This document shows positions 23,515 to 31,429 of a stretch of DNA of 41,721 nt, one piece after another. Below the pieces are notes generated by a model. That model had not been told where the DNA came from and ran no database searches. It saw only the letters and a program-made list of their open reading frames with translations. How positions within the stretch are numbered: the stretch's first letter is position 1; each line of letters starts with the position of its first letter. The position numbers were made by a program, and so were the translations under genes. The stretch comes from Vannielia litorea (lineage in GTDB: Bacteria; Pseudomonadota; Alphaproteobacteria; Rhodobacterales; Rhodobacteraceae), in the NCBI RefSeq assembly GCF_018424695.1, contig NZ_QTNQ01000032.1, positions 1 to 41,721 on the forward strand, read 5' to 3'.

Positions 23515-25342
23515 GCAGCCCCACGTGGAAGGTCCGGCCCGCGGTGCCGTAACCATCGAGCGCCTCATAGTCGGCGTCGGTGGCGTTCTCTACCCGCAGA
23601 TAGGCCTCGGCCCCGGGCTGTATCTCGTAGCTGACAGAGGTGTTCACCAGCGTGTAGTCGTCCATCTGCACCGGCGCATAGGGAAAGCTCTGGCTCACGT
23701 CGAGCACATCCGCCACGTGATGCACCTCCGCACGGCCCGTCCATCGGGGCGCCAGTTCGGCCTCGACACCCAGCACCAGGTCATGCCGGGGCACGCGCAC
23801 CTGCCGGGTGCCATCGGGGTTTTCAGCCTCGGTGTAGGTATAGGCGCCGTAAAGCAGCACCGCATCGCTCACCTGCGTCTGCCCCGAAAGCTCCAGGCCC
23901 TTCGAAATCGTCGTGCCCTCCACCTGAGCATAGGCGTTGGTTGCGAAGTCGTAGTCGATCAGGTTGTCGATCTCGGTGTAGAACAGCGTCGCCTTCACGA
24001 AATCCTCGCCGCCATAGCGCTTCTCCACGCCAATCTCCGCGCTGCGGCTCTCTTCCGGCTCGAGGCCGGGGTTGCCGTAGGTCGGATCTCCCAGCTCGTA
24101 GAGCGAGGGCGCGCGAAAGCCGGTGCCCAGGGCCGCGCGGAAGATCAGATCGTCCGAGGGCCGCCAGGCCGCTGCAAGCCGCCCGGTGGTGAACCCGCCG
24201 AACGCGTCATGATCGTCGTGGCGCAGGGTGGCGGCGATATCGAGGTTTGGCGTGGCCGCCCAGAGCGCCTCGGCAAACACGCCGGTGGTGGTCGACTCCG
24301 AGGAATTTGCGCTGCTGTCGTAGCTTTCCACCGTGTGATCCGCCCCGAAGTTGAGCGTGAGCGTGGGCGAAACCTCACCCTGCGCAAGATAGCGCAACTC
24401 GCGCCGCTCGCCGGTGAATGTGGAGCCGAAGCCGCTCTCGGTGCGCGTCCGCTCGATCCGGAAGCTGGAAAGATCCACCTGATGCGTCCAGGCCCCCAGC
24501 TCGGCGCGGGCAAAGACGCGCAGGCCCGAGGTTTCCGCCTCGGTGACGGCATCGGTATCGCCGAAGGCATAGGTGGGCGGCCCGTAGCCGTCGCTGTCGG
24601 CCTCGCTCTTCTGGGCAAACCCCGAGGCGCCGACGGTGATCACATCGGTCAGCGCGTACTCCCCGGCAAAGGAGAGGCGCAGCGACGAGAAGCCATCGGC
24701 CTCGCTGTTGCCATCATCCTCATCCGCCGCCGAGAAGCCCCCGGTTTCGACCCGCGCAAGGGTGAAAGCCACATCGCCGCGCGCGCCCTTGGTGGCCACT
24801 GTAAGCGCGGTGGAGAAGCTGTCATAGCTGCCCACCTCGCCCTCGAAGGTCACCTCGGTGCCCTCTTCACTGGCCCGGCGCTGCGCCAGCGAGATCACGC
24901 CCGCCACGGCCTCGGAGCCATATTGCGCCGATTGCGTGCCCTTCAGCACCTCGGCCCGGCCAACGCCATAGCTGGAGAGGCCGCCGAAATCGTAGTTGAG
25001 CTGGGTCGCCGACGGGTCCGACACGTCGATGCCGTCAACCCGCACCGCAACGTACTTCTGGCTGAGGCCACGGATGCGCAGGTAGGCCACACCGCCGGTG
25101 CCGCCGTTCTGCGCGAGCGAGAGGCCGGGCTGGCGGGCGAGGTAGCTGGCAATCTCCGTGTCGCCGTCCGCCTCGATCTTGTCGCGGTCGATCACCTCGA
25201 CGGTCGCGCCGGTGCGGGCGGTCTCGGTGCCCTCCGAAAGGTCCGCGGTGACGGTGATGGTGTCGAGGTCGTAAACCTCCTGCGCGTGCAGTGCGGAGGC
25301 CGCGAGCGCAAGGGTGGCGGTGGTGGCGAGGAGCTGTTTCAT
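23501..25342 (-). CDS. btuB: TonB-dependent cobalamin receptor
   Basis: Outer-membrane receptor of 613 residues. It has a signal peptide (MKQLLATTATLALAASALHA), a TonB-box-like DTITVTA directly after it, the plug domain (GGVAYLRIRGLSQKYVAVRVDG, VEVLKGTQSAQYGSEAVAGVI) and a beta-barrel ending in aromatic Phe (LRATF), typical for BAM insertion. Length matches E. coli BtuB (about 614). The cobalamin riboswitch in its leader supports the substrate. It is first gene of the btuB-F-C-D operon and overlaps btuF slightly. Confidence 0.94.
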   Translation of the reverse strand: MKQLLATTATLALAASALHAQEVYDLDTITVTADLSEGTETARTGATVEVIDRDKIEADGDTEIASYLARQPGLSLAQNGGTGGVAYLRIRGLSQKYVAVRVDGIDVSDPSATQLNYDFGGLSSYGVGRAEVLKGTQSAQYGSEAVAGVISLAQRRASEEGTEVTFEGEVGSYDSFSTALTVATKGARGDVAFTLARVETGGFSAADEDDGNSEADGFSSLRLSFAGEYALTDVITVGASGFAQKSEADSDGYGPPTYAFGDTDAVTEAETSGLRVFARAELGAWTHQVDLSSFRIERTRTESGFGSTFTGERRELRYLAQGEVSPTLTLNFGADHTVESYDSSANSSESTTTGVFAEALWAATPNLDIAATLRHDDHDAFGGFTTGRLAAAWRPSDDLIFRAALGTGFRAPSLYELGDPTYGNPGLEPEESRSAEIGVEKRYGGEDFVKATLFYTEIDNLIDYDFATNAYAQVEGTTISKGLELSGQTQVSDAVLLYGAYTYTEAENPDGTRQVRVPRHDLVLGVEAELAPRWTGRAEVHHVADVLDVSQSFPYAPVQMDDYTLVNTSVSYEIQPGAEAYLRVENATDADYEALDGYGTAGRTFHVGLRATF

Positions 25343-25489
25343 CCTGTCCAAAGTCCTTCTGCGTCGGCCCGTCGCGGGCCGGTATGGCGTGGTGTCTTTG
25401 GAATGGCTCTGGCCCTCCGCAGACGGTGCTTTCGTCACCGCTACGGAAAACCGCTCACACCGTGCGCCCCGCACGGGTTCAGGGTGATC

Positions 25490-25670
25490 GCCTCGGCAGG
25501 TCTCCTGACTTGCGGGTCATCGCGAGTTGGCCGGCCTTCCCGGAGGGTCTCCTCCAGTGGCACACAGGCCCCGCTCTCCGCTCACAGTTGCGGGGGCAGT
25601 CGCGGCATTGGGGTTTCTCCCCGCACCGCGTTCCCTTTTGCTCCGGGCTTGCGCCCGAACCGAAGCAGGG
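25490..25670 (-). promoter_or_regulatory. Cobalamin riboswitch
   Basis: On the minus strand the conserved elements occur in order: AAAAGGGAACGCGGTG, then CCGCGACTGCCCCCGCAACT, GAGCGGAG, GCCACTGG, GGGAAGGCCGGCC, GACCCGCAAG and the B12 box AGTCAGGAGACCTGCC (25495-25510). The aptamer ends about 150 bases before the btuB ATG. A hairpin CCGTGC / GCACGG (25460-25476) lies in the expression platform. Adenosylcobalamin or a related cobalamin should repress the operon. Confidence 0.95.
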
Positions 25671-25768
25671 GCGGGGTAGCCCGGGATTGGGGAGTCGCGC
25701 AAGGAAATTGTTAACGCCTGCCCATGAGACGTTTTGGCGATGAGGCCGAGTGGCCCCGCGGGGCGGGG

Positions 25769-25810
25769 CCGCCGCACAGCGCCACCTCTCAGGGCAACGC
25801 TGTGCGGCGG
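25769..25810. repeat. 13-bp perfect inverted repeat between nhaA and the riboswitch
   Basis: CCGCCGCACAGCG (25769-25781) and CGCTGTGCGGCGG (25798-25810), loop of 16 bases. It begins nine bases after the nhaA stop on the minus strand. There is no T-run, so it may be a Rho-associated 3' end or an mRNA stabiliser. It separates nhaA from the B12 operon. Confidence 0.6.
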
Positions 25811-25818
25811 TCTTCGGT

Positions 25819-27045
25819 TTATTCCGCCGCCGCCTCGGCCCGCTCGGCTGCGCCGGGCTGGTTCAGCGCCTCGGCCTTGTCTTCGGGGCCGGGCCGTGTT
25901 GCCGCGCGCAGCACGAAGTAGCCCACCAGCGCGGAAACGGCCGACCCCAGCAGCACCCCGAGCCGCACCTCGTTCATCAGCGCCGCCTCGGTGAACGACA
26001 GCGAGCCGATGAAGAGCGACATCGTAAAGCCGATGCCCGCAAGGCAGGCGAGCCCGTAGATATGCGCCCATGTCACCCCGAATGGCAGTTTGGCGAGGCC
26101 CATCTTGACCATCAGCCACGTGGTGCCGAAGACGCCCACCTGCTTACCCACGATCAGGCCAAGCGCCACGCCAAGCGGCACCGGGTCCAGCAGCGCGGCA
26201 AAGGACATGCCCTGAAGCACCACGCCCGCGTTCGCGAAAGCGAAGAGCGGCACGATGATGTAGAGGACATAGGGCGCGAGGCCGTGCTCGATGGAGTGCA
26301 GCGGCGACTTGTTCCACCTGTCCTTCAGCGGGATGCAGAAGGCGGTGACCACACCGGCGAGGGTGGCGTGCACACCGGATTTGAGCACGAAGACCCACAT
26401 CACCACGCCCAGCAAGAGGATCGGCGCCACCCGGTGCGCCCCGCGCAGGTTACGCCAGATCATCAGCGCCAGCGGGATACAGGCAAGGTAGAGGTAATCC
26501 ACCTTCAGTTCGGCGGTGTAAAACAGCGCGATTATGAGGATCGCGCCCATGTCGTCGAGGATCGCAAGAGTCAGCAGAAAGATCTTCAGGGCTGCGGGCA
26601 CACGCGTGCCGAGCAACGCCAGTACACCCAGCGCGAAAGCGATGTCGGTCGCCGCCGGAATTGCCCAGCCATGAATCGTCGCCGGATTGCCCCAGTTGAA
26701 GAACGCGTAGACGGCAGCAGGCACCACCATGCCGCCCACCGCCGCCATGCCCGGCAGCACCACATCGGCCGGATTCTTCAGCTTGCCCTCCATCAGCTCT
26801 CGCTTCAGCTCGAGACCGATGAGGAAGAAGAAGATGGCCATGAGGCCGTCGTTGATCCACAGAAGTGCGGGTTTTTCTATGCCCTCGCCACTCACCGTCA
26901 CGCCGATATAGGCGCCCAGGAACTCCTGGTATTCAGGGTTGAGCGAAGAGTTGGCCACCATCAGGGCGGCCACGGCGGAGAGCATCAACACCACGCCGCC
27001 GGCGGCATCGGAGCTGAAGAATTCGTCAATTGTTCTGCGGAGCAT
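25819..27045 (-). CDS. nhaA: Na+/H+ antiporter NhaA
   Basis: Inner-membrane antiporter of 408 residues that exports sodium in exchange for protons, expected in a marine organism. The essential aspartates are present: Asp134 (TDIAFALGVLALLG) and the pair Asp164-Asp165 (ILDDMGAILIIALFY), equivalent to E. coli 133, 163 and 164. GKQVGVFG carries the conserved Lys of helix X. Around twelve hydrophobic helices are visible and the C-terminal 30 residues are hydrophilic. ATG at 27045 was chosen over an upstream in-frame ATG at 27093 because MLRRTIDEFFSSDAAGGV is the usual start and GGGACAGGGA precedes it. Confidence 0.95.
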   Translation of the reverse strand: MLRRTIDEFFSSDAAGGVVLMLSAVAALMVANSSLNPEYQEFLGAYIGVTVSGEGIEKPALLWINDGLMAIFFFLIGLELKRELMEGKLKNPADVVLPGMAAVGGMVVPAAVYAFFNWGNPATIHGWAIPAATDIAFALGVLALLGTRVPAALKIFLLTLAILDDMGAILIIALFYTAELKVDYLYLACIPLALMIWRNLRGAHRVAPILLLGVVMWVFVLKSGVHATLAGVVTAFCIPLKDRWNKSPLHSIEHGLAPYVLYIIVPLFAFANAGVVLQGMSFAALLDPVPLGVALGLIVGKQVGVFGTTWLMVKMGLAKLPFGVTWAHIYGLACLAGIGFTMSLFIGSLSFTEAALMNEVRLGVLLGSAVSALVGYFVLRAATRPGPEDKAEALNQPGAAERAEAAAE

Positions 27046-27142
27046 TCCCTGTCCCTGTTGCGCGTTCAGTTTCCCTAGGTAACGAAATGGCAACCCTGTT
27101 GGATCAGATCAACCGCGTGAGGCGCGGTGTCGCAGGTTTTTC

Positions 27143-27814
27143 TCAAGTTTTCTCGAAGATCGCGCAGGCCAGCTCGGCGCGTATGGCGAAGCCGAGGCTC
27201 TCATAGAGCCTGATTGCCGCCGGGTTGGAGATGAAGGCGTGCAAGAAGGGGGTATTGCCTGTGGCCGCGATGGCATGAGCGACATGAGCTGAAAGCAGCC
27301 GGGCAAGGCCCTGCCCCCGCGCCTCGGGCGCGGTGCAGACACCGGAGATTTCGGTGAAACCCGGCGCCGACATGCGGGTGCCTGCCATGGCGATGAGCTT
27401 GCCGCCCTGGCGAATGCCCCAGAACGGCCCAAGCTCCAGCGCGCGCAGCGTGAAGGGGCCGGGCTTGGTGACCTCGGCAAGGGCCAGCATGTCTGCGGCA
27501 TCTGTCGGGCCGAGCGGGGTGATGCGCGGATCGTCCGGCGCGGGGGGCAGGCTCTTGCAGGTCAGCTGCACGGCCTCGGCGCGCAGGGTTTCGGCAAAGC
27601 CGGGTGGGGTGGCGACGGCGCTGGCCTGGAGGAAAACGGCCAGCTCGCCCCGGGCGGCCAGGGCGGTAAGGTCGCCCGGATGCGCCGGGTCGATGCAGGC
27701 GAAAGGGATCAGGCCAGGGTCGTAACGCAGCGCAGTCCCGTGCCGCTGTGCGAGATGCGCATGCGGGCCGGTGAGCGCGGCACGCGCCGGAGTATCCAGC
27801 GGATGATCGGTCAT
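27143..27814 (-). CDS. GNAT-family N-acetyltransferase
   Basis: The 223-residue protein has its GNAT domain in the C-terminal half: FTEISGVCTAPEARGQGLARL contains the acetyl-CoA pyrophosphate loop (RGQGLA), and FISNPAAIRLYESLGF is the typical C-terminal motif. The N-terminal half is an extended FR47-like region. The acceptor substrate is unknown. The ATG overlaps the marR stop (ATGA), so the regulator and enzyme are translationally coupled, which suggests the regulator controls this gene. Confidence 0.9.
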   Translation of the reverse strand: MTDHPLDTPARAALTGPHAHLAQRHGTALRYDPGLIPFACIDPAHPGDLTALAARGELAVFLQASAVATPPGFAETLRAEAVQLTCKSLPPAPDDPRITPLGPTDAADMLALAEVTKPGPFTLRALELGPFWGIRQGGKLIAMAGTRMSAPGFTEISGVCTAPEARGQGLARLLSAHVAHAIAATGNTPFLHAFISNPAAIRLYESLGFAIRAELACAIFEKT

Positions 27815-28302
27815 GCGCGGTCCTTCAGGGGCTTGGTCGCGAGACGGGTTTCGAGCATGTCGAGCCGCTCCAGCAACTCCGGCCCGAAGGGCGCGCAAAG
27901 GTCGGTCACGGCGGCAAGAACGCGCGGCCACGCGGTGGCGCGGGCCTGGTCCAGCAGGGCGCGGCCGTCTGGCGTAAGGGCAACAAGGCGCAGGCGGGCA
28001 TCCTCCGGGCTGGTGCCCACGCTGACAAAGCCTCGGGCGCTCAGCCGCGTCACCATCCGGGTCACGCCGGGCTGGGCGGTCCCAAGGGCGCGGGCGATCT
28101 CGCTGATGCTGCGCGGCTCGGGACCATCGAGAAAGGCAAGCAGCGGATGGGCCGAAGAAGGGATGCCGGGGGCCAGTTCATCCAGGATCACCTGCGTCTC
28201 GGCCTGCAACCTCTCCCCAAGGCGGCGGAAGCGGGAACCGAGGGTGAGCAACCCATGGGGGCGAAGTGCATCATCTTCATGTATGGGTATATACTTGCGC
28301 AT
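27811..28302 (-). CDS. MarR-family transcriptional regulator
   Basis: The 163-residue winged-helix regulator has a dimerisation helix at the N-terminus, the recognition region SISEIARALGTAQPGVTRMVTRL, and the wing RGFVSVGTSPEDARLRLVALT (conserved D-R motif), followed by GRALLDQARA. MarR proteins usually repress their own operon and respond to small ligands. The GTATATAC palindrome just inside the start codon (about 28286-28293) could be part of an operator, but this is weak. It is coupled to the GNAT gene. Confidence 0.9.
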   Translation of the reverse strand: MRKYIPIHEDDALRPHGLLTLGSRFRRLGERLQAETQVILDELAPGIPSSAHPLLAFLDGPEPRSISEIARALGTAQPGVTRMVTRLSARGFVSVGTSPEDARLRLVALTPDGRALLDQARATAWPRVLAAVTDLCAPFGPELLERLDMLETRLATKPLKDRA

Positions 28303-28809
28303 ACTTCCGCCGCCCGCAAGCCCCTGCTGTCAACGGTCTCGCAGCCCTTTCAGTTGCCATGTAAAACCGATTTTGGGCCAGGTCACTGACCCAGTTCACA
28401 TGCGCTGATCGGAATTTGTCCTTCGCGGATGGGCCAGCGAAAGGGCAGCATTGGACCTATCACTGCGCCTGCAGTGTCTTCCCATGCGCGGAATCAAGGC
28501 GAAGCCGCCGCGCATCGCCGGGCCGCCCCCCGGCACGGCGATACATCGACGGCAGCGCGAGGCTCAGGCCTTACAGGCAAATGAGAACGATAAACTGCGC
28601 CGCTCCGCCGTTGGATCGCCGTACCGCGGCCCGTCGACGCGCGGCTCAGTGAAAGTCCGCTCCGTCCCGCTCACCTGACCTTCGTGCGCCCCCAGCCAAG
28701 GTCAGGTTTTGGTCAGGATTGCCTGGCACGGCCTTCCGACGAGATTCAGACAACCCGCTGGTTCGAGTCGCTTTCGCGTGGCAGTCGACAGGCCCGCACG
28801 CCACCCTCC
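28303..28809. other. About 500-bp region without a convincing gene
   Basis: Between the marR start and the rpsU terminator. It holds a perfect 11-base palindrome GGTCACTGACC (28381-28391), overlapping small plus-strand frames (28416-28652 and 28451-28678) that I do not recognise, and a hairpin followed by TTTT near 28673. It could hold a small RNA gene or a decayed gene. No minus-strand frame of note is visible. Confidence 0.5.
28673..28711 (+). terminator. Possible plus-strand intrinsic terminator
   Basis: Perfect ten-base inverted repeat ACCTGACCTT (28673-28682) / AAGGTCAGGT (28698-28707) with a 15-base loop, followed by TTTT. No recognised plus-strand gene precedes it; it may end a small RNA or the 75-codon frame at 28451-28678. 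Confidence 0.45.
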
Positions 28810-28843
28810 AAAAACAACAAACCCCCGGGCGGAGCCGCGGGGG
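28810..28843 (-). terminator. Rho-independent terminator of rpsU
   Basis: GC-rich stem of nine pairs with one bulge (28822-28830 with 28834-28843), loop of three bases, followed on the minus strand by TTTGTTGTTTTT (28810-28821). It lies about 50 bases after the rpsU stop. Confidence 0.85.
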
Positions 28844-28894
28844 TCGTCGTAGGCAGAGGCCGAAGCCGCCGCCGTTCGTGTGCCGACGGGTGAC

Positions 28895-29101
28895 TTACAT
28901 CATCCCTTCGCGCTGGGCCTTCTTCCGAGCCAGCTTCCGCGCACGGCGGATCGCTTCGGCCTTTTCACGGGCTTTCTTCTCGGACGGCTTCTCGAAGTGC
29001 TGCTTGAGTTTCATCTCACGAAACACCCCCTCGCGCTGAAGTTTCTTCTTCAGAGCACGAAGCGCCTGATCGACGTTGTTGTCACGAACGCTCACCTGCA
29101 T
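28895..29101 (-). CDS. rpsU: 30S ribosomal protein S21
   Basis: Small basic ribosomal protein of 68 residues. [20 protein letters not shown] is the family signature, followed by REGVFREMK, and the C-terminal half is a long Arg/Lys-rich helix. S21 helps mRNA binding during initiation. AAAGGTGGTG lies a few bases before the ATG. It is monocistronic with its own promoter (29154-29182) and terminator (28810-28843), and divergent from COQ9. Confidence 0.97.
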   Translation of the reverse strand: MQVSVRDNNVDQALRALKKKLQREGVFREMKLKQHFEKPSEKKAREKAEAIRRARKLARKKAQREGMM

Positions 29102-29153
29102 GTGGTTGTCACCACCTTTCTGATTAGAGTTGCAAGAATTTGCAGGAAGGCGC

Positions 29154-29182
29154 CGTATAGCAAAGGGTCGGGCATCTGTCTA
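29154..29182 (-). promoter_or_regulatory. Sigma-70-type promoter of rpsU
   Basis: On the minus strand, -35 TAGACA (29182-29177), a 17-base spacer and -10 TATACG (29159-29154). Expected start about 45 bases upstream of the rpsU ATG. Confidence 0.6.
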
Positions 29183-29216
29183 CACTCCGGCGAAATTTGC
29201 CCTATGTTGCGGTGAC

Positions 29217-29921
29217 ATGACCGATCAAAGCTCCGAAACCCCCGCAAAAGCAGCCATTCTCGACGCCGCCCTGCCCCACGTGGCCTTCGACGGGTGGTCC
29301 GACGAGGCCTTGAAGCGCGCCGCCGAAGAGGCCGGCGTAAGCGAGTCGGAGGCGCGCGCGCTCTTCCCCAGGGGCGCCGTCGATCTGGCCCTCGCCTTCC
29401 ACGCCCGCGGTGACGCGAAGATGCGCGCGGCGCTGGGCGAGGCCGATCTTGAGCCGATGCGCTACTCCGAGCGGATCGCCCACGCGGTGCGGCTCCGGCT
29501 CGAGGCCATCGAGGGCGACCGGGAGGCCGTGCGCCGCGCCGCCTCGCTCTTCGCCCTGCCGCAAAACGCCGCCGCCGGGGCCGGGGCCGTCTGGGGCACC
29601 GCCGATGCGATCTGGCGGGCGATGGGCGACACCTCCGAAGATCTCAACTGGTACTCCAAGCGCGCCACGCTCTCCGCCGTCTATTCTGCCACCCTGCTCT
29701 ACTGGCTGGGCGACGAGAGCGCGGACCACGAGGCGACCTGGGCGTTTCTCGACCGTCGGATTGCCGATGTGATGCGGGTGGAGAAGATGAAGGCCGATCT
29801 GCGCAAGAACCCGTTGACCAAGGGGCTGATGGCCGGGCCGGAGTGGCTGGCCTCCAAGGTGCGCGCGCCGCGCAGCACCCCGCCCGCCGACATGCCGGGG
29901 CATATGGGCACGAGGGACTGA
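29217..29921 (+). CDS. coq9: COQ9-family ubiquinone biosynthesis protein
   Basis: The 234-residue protein has an N-terminal TetR-like helical segment (ILDAALPHVAFDGWSDEALKRAAEEAGVS) and the COQ9 C-terminal domain (MGDTSEDLNWYSKRATLSAVYSATLLYWL), which in eukaryotes binds lipids and presents ubiquinone precursors to COQ7. ATG at 29217 is the usual start; the frame is open to 29130 but that part lies in the rpsU promoter. It is followed after seven bases by a quinone oxidoreductase gene, a functionally sensible neighbour. Confidence 0.92.
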   Translation: MTDQSSETPAKAAILDAALPHVAFDGWSDEALKRAAEEAGVSESEARALFPRGAVDLALAFHARGDAKMRAALGEADLEPMRYSERIAHAVRLRLEAIEGDREAVRRAASLFALPQNAAAGAGAVWGTADAIWRAMGDTSEDLNWYSKRATLSAVYSATLLYWLGDESADHEATWAFLDRRIADVMRVEKMKADLRKNPLTKGLMAGPEWLASKVRAPRSTPPADMPGHMGTRD

Positions 29922-29940
29922 CAGGAGGATGGTGTTTGCG

Positions 29941-30921
29941 ATGATGATGCGGGCGATGGAAATCTCAGAGCCGGGCGGGCCGGAGGTGTTGCAGCCAACG
30001 GATGTAACGGTGCCGGCCCCGCACGCGGGCGAGATCGTGATCAAGGTGGCCTACGCCGGGGTGAACCGCCCCGATGCGCTGCAACGCGCCGGGGCCTACG
30101 ATCCGCCCCCCGATGCCTCCCCCCTGCCCGGCCTCGAATGCTCGGGCGAGGTCTTTGCCGCGGGTGAGGGCGCGCGCTGGAAGGTGGGCGACAAGGTCTG
30201 CGCCCTGCTGCCGGGCGGCGGCTATGCCGAGTATGTCAAATGCCCCGCCGATCACGCCTTGCCGGTGCCGGAAGGGATGGGAATGAAGGAGGCCGCCTGC
30301 CTCCCCGAAACCTTCTTCACAGTCTACTCCAACGTCTTCATGCGCGGCGGGCTGAAGGCCGGAGAGGTCTTTCTCGTTCACGGCGGCTCTTCGGGCATCG
30401 GCACCACGGCGATCCAGCTGGCCACCGCTTTCGGCGCGCGGGTCTTCACCACCGCCGGATCGAAGGAAAAATGCGACGCCTGCCTGGGCCTCGGGGCCGA
30501 GCGCGCCATAAACTACCGCGAAGAGGATTTCGTGGAGGTGCTGAAGGCCGAGGGCGGGGCCAACCTGGTGCTCGACATGGTCGGCGGCAGCTACATCCCG
30601 CGCAACGTGTCCGCACTGGCGATGGAGGGGCGGATGGTCCACATCGCATTCCTCACCGGCCCCAAGGCGGAGCTGAACTTTGCCCAGGTGATGGCGCGGC
30701 GACTGACGATCACGGGCAGCACCCTGCGGCCGCAGTCCGTCGCCGCCAAGGCCGAGATCGCGGCGGAGCTGGAGGCCAAGGTCTGGCCCCTGATCGCCTC
30801 CGGCCGCGTCGCGCCGGTGATGGATTCCACCTTCCCGCTGGCCGAGGCCGCCAAGGCCCACGCCCGGATGGAGAGCTCGGAGCACATCGGCAAGATCGTT
30901 CTGGAGGTCGCCGGCGGGTGA
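29941..30921 (+). CDS. NAD(P)H:quinone oxidoreductase (zeta-crystallin/PIG3-like MDR)
   Basis: Zinc-free medium-chain dehydrogenase of about 326 residues that reduces quinones with NADPH. Visible are the GroES-like N-domain (AGVNRPDALQRAGAYDPP, PLPGLECSGEV), the Rossmann domain with VHGGSSGIGTTAIQLA and the C-terminal HIGKIVLEV. The PIG3 subfamily fits best. The start is ambiguous: AGGAGG touches an ATG at 29929 with no spacer, so one of the ATGs at 29941-29947 is more likely. It is followed by an overlapping small gene. Confidence 0.9.
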   Translation: MMMRAMEISEPGGPEVLQPTDVTVPAPHAGEIVIKVAYAGVNRPDALQRAGAYDPPPDASPLPGLECSGEVFAAGEGARWKVGDKVCALLPGGGYAEYVKCPADHALPVPEGMGMKEAACLPETFFTVYSNVFMRGGLKAGEVFLVHGGSSGIGTTAIQLATAFGARVFTTAGSKEKCDACLGLGAERAINYREEDFVEVLKAEGGANLVLDMVGGSYIPRNVSALAMEGRMVHIAFLTGPKAELNFAQVMARRLTITGSTLRPQSVAAKAEIAAELEAKVWPLIASGRVAPVMDSTFPLAEAAKAHARMESSEHIGKIVLEVAGG

Positions 30922-31385
30922 GCGGCTACCGGCCCGCCCTGCCCGATCCGCCGCCCCAAACCCTCGCCGCCCTGCGCGACTGGATGGTGGCGGAGGGCGC
31001 CAACTTTCAGGGCTACGCGCTCGACGGCCGGGCCATTGCCGAGGGCTTCGCCGTCCGCCACGACGGGCAGGCCTGGCTCTGGGGCTATGAAGAGCGCGGC
31101 CACTGGCGTGAAGAGGGGCGCTTCGCCACCGAGGCCGCGCTGGTGGCCCACGTCGTGGCCCATGTCGCCGCAGACCAATGGGCCTGGAGCCACCCGGTGC
31201 TCATCACGCCCGACAGGCAGGCGGCGCGCGCCGCCGAGGCGGCCTGCCTCGGCAAGGGCCTCGCCGTGAAGGCCGACAGTATCCCCTTCGGCGGCCCCGA
31301 CGCGCGGCACTACCGCGTCTTCGTCTTTGGCCGCGATGCCGAGCAGGCCCGCGCTCTGGCGCGCCCGCCCCTCCACGGTCGCTGA
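30918..31385 (+). CDS. Hypothetical protein coupled to the quinone oxidoreductase
   Basis: The 155-residue protein has no signal peptide or membrane helix. It has a tryptophan-rich middle (AWLWGYEERGHWREEG, AADQWAWSHPV) and a C-terminus KADSIPFGGPDARHYRVFVFG. I do not recognise the family. The GTG start overlaps the stop of the preceding gene as GTGA, which supports real translation. Composition matches the neighbours. Its third position behind COQ9 and the oxidoreductase suggests a link to quinone metabolism, but only by association. Confidence 0.7.
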   Translation: MSGYRPALPDPPPQTLAALRDWMVAEGANFQGYALDGRAIAEGFAVRHDGQAWLWGYEERGHWREEGRFATEAALVAHVVAHVAADQWAWSHPVLITPDRQAARAAEAACLGKGLAVKADSIPFGGPDARHYRVFVFGRDAEQARALARPPLHGR

Positions 31386-31429
31386 CCGCCCCGGCCCGAA
31401 TGCGGGGCGGCCCCTTCTTAAACGCGCGG

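Noticed and set aside
28286..28293. GTATATAC palindrome as the MarR operator
   Set aside because: Too short and inside the coding start; no second half-site of the expected length.
28440..28680. Possible permuted tmRNA, suggested by an ANEND-like codon run
   Set aside because: No tRNA-like domain, no tag ending in AA, and no smpB nearby.
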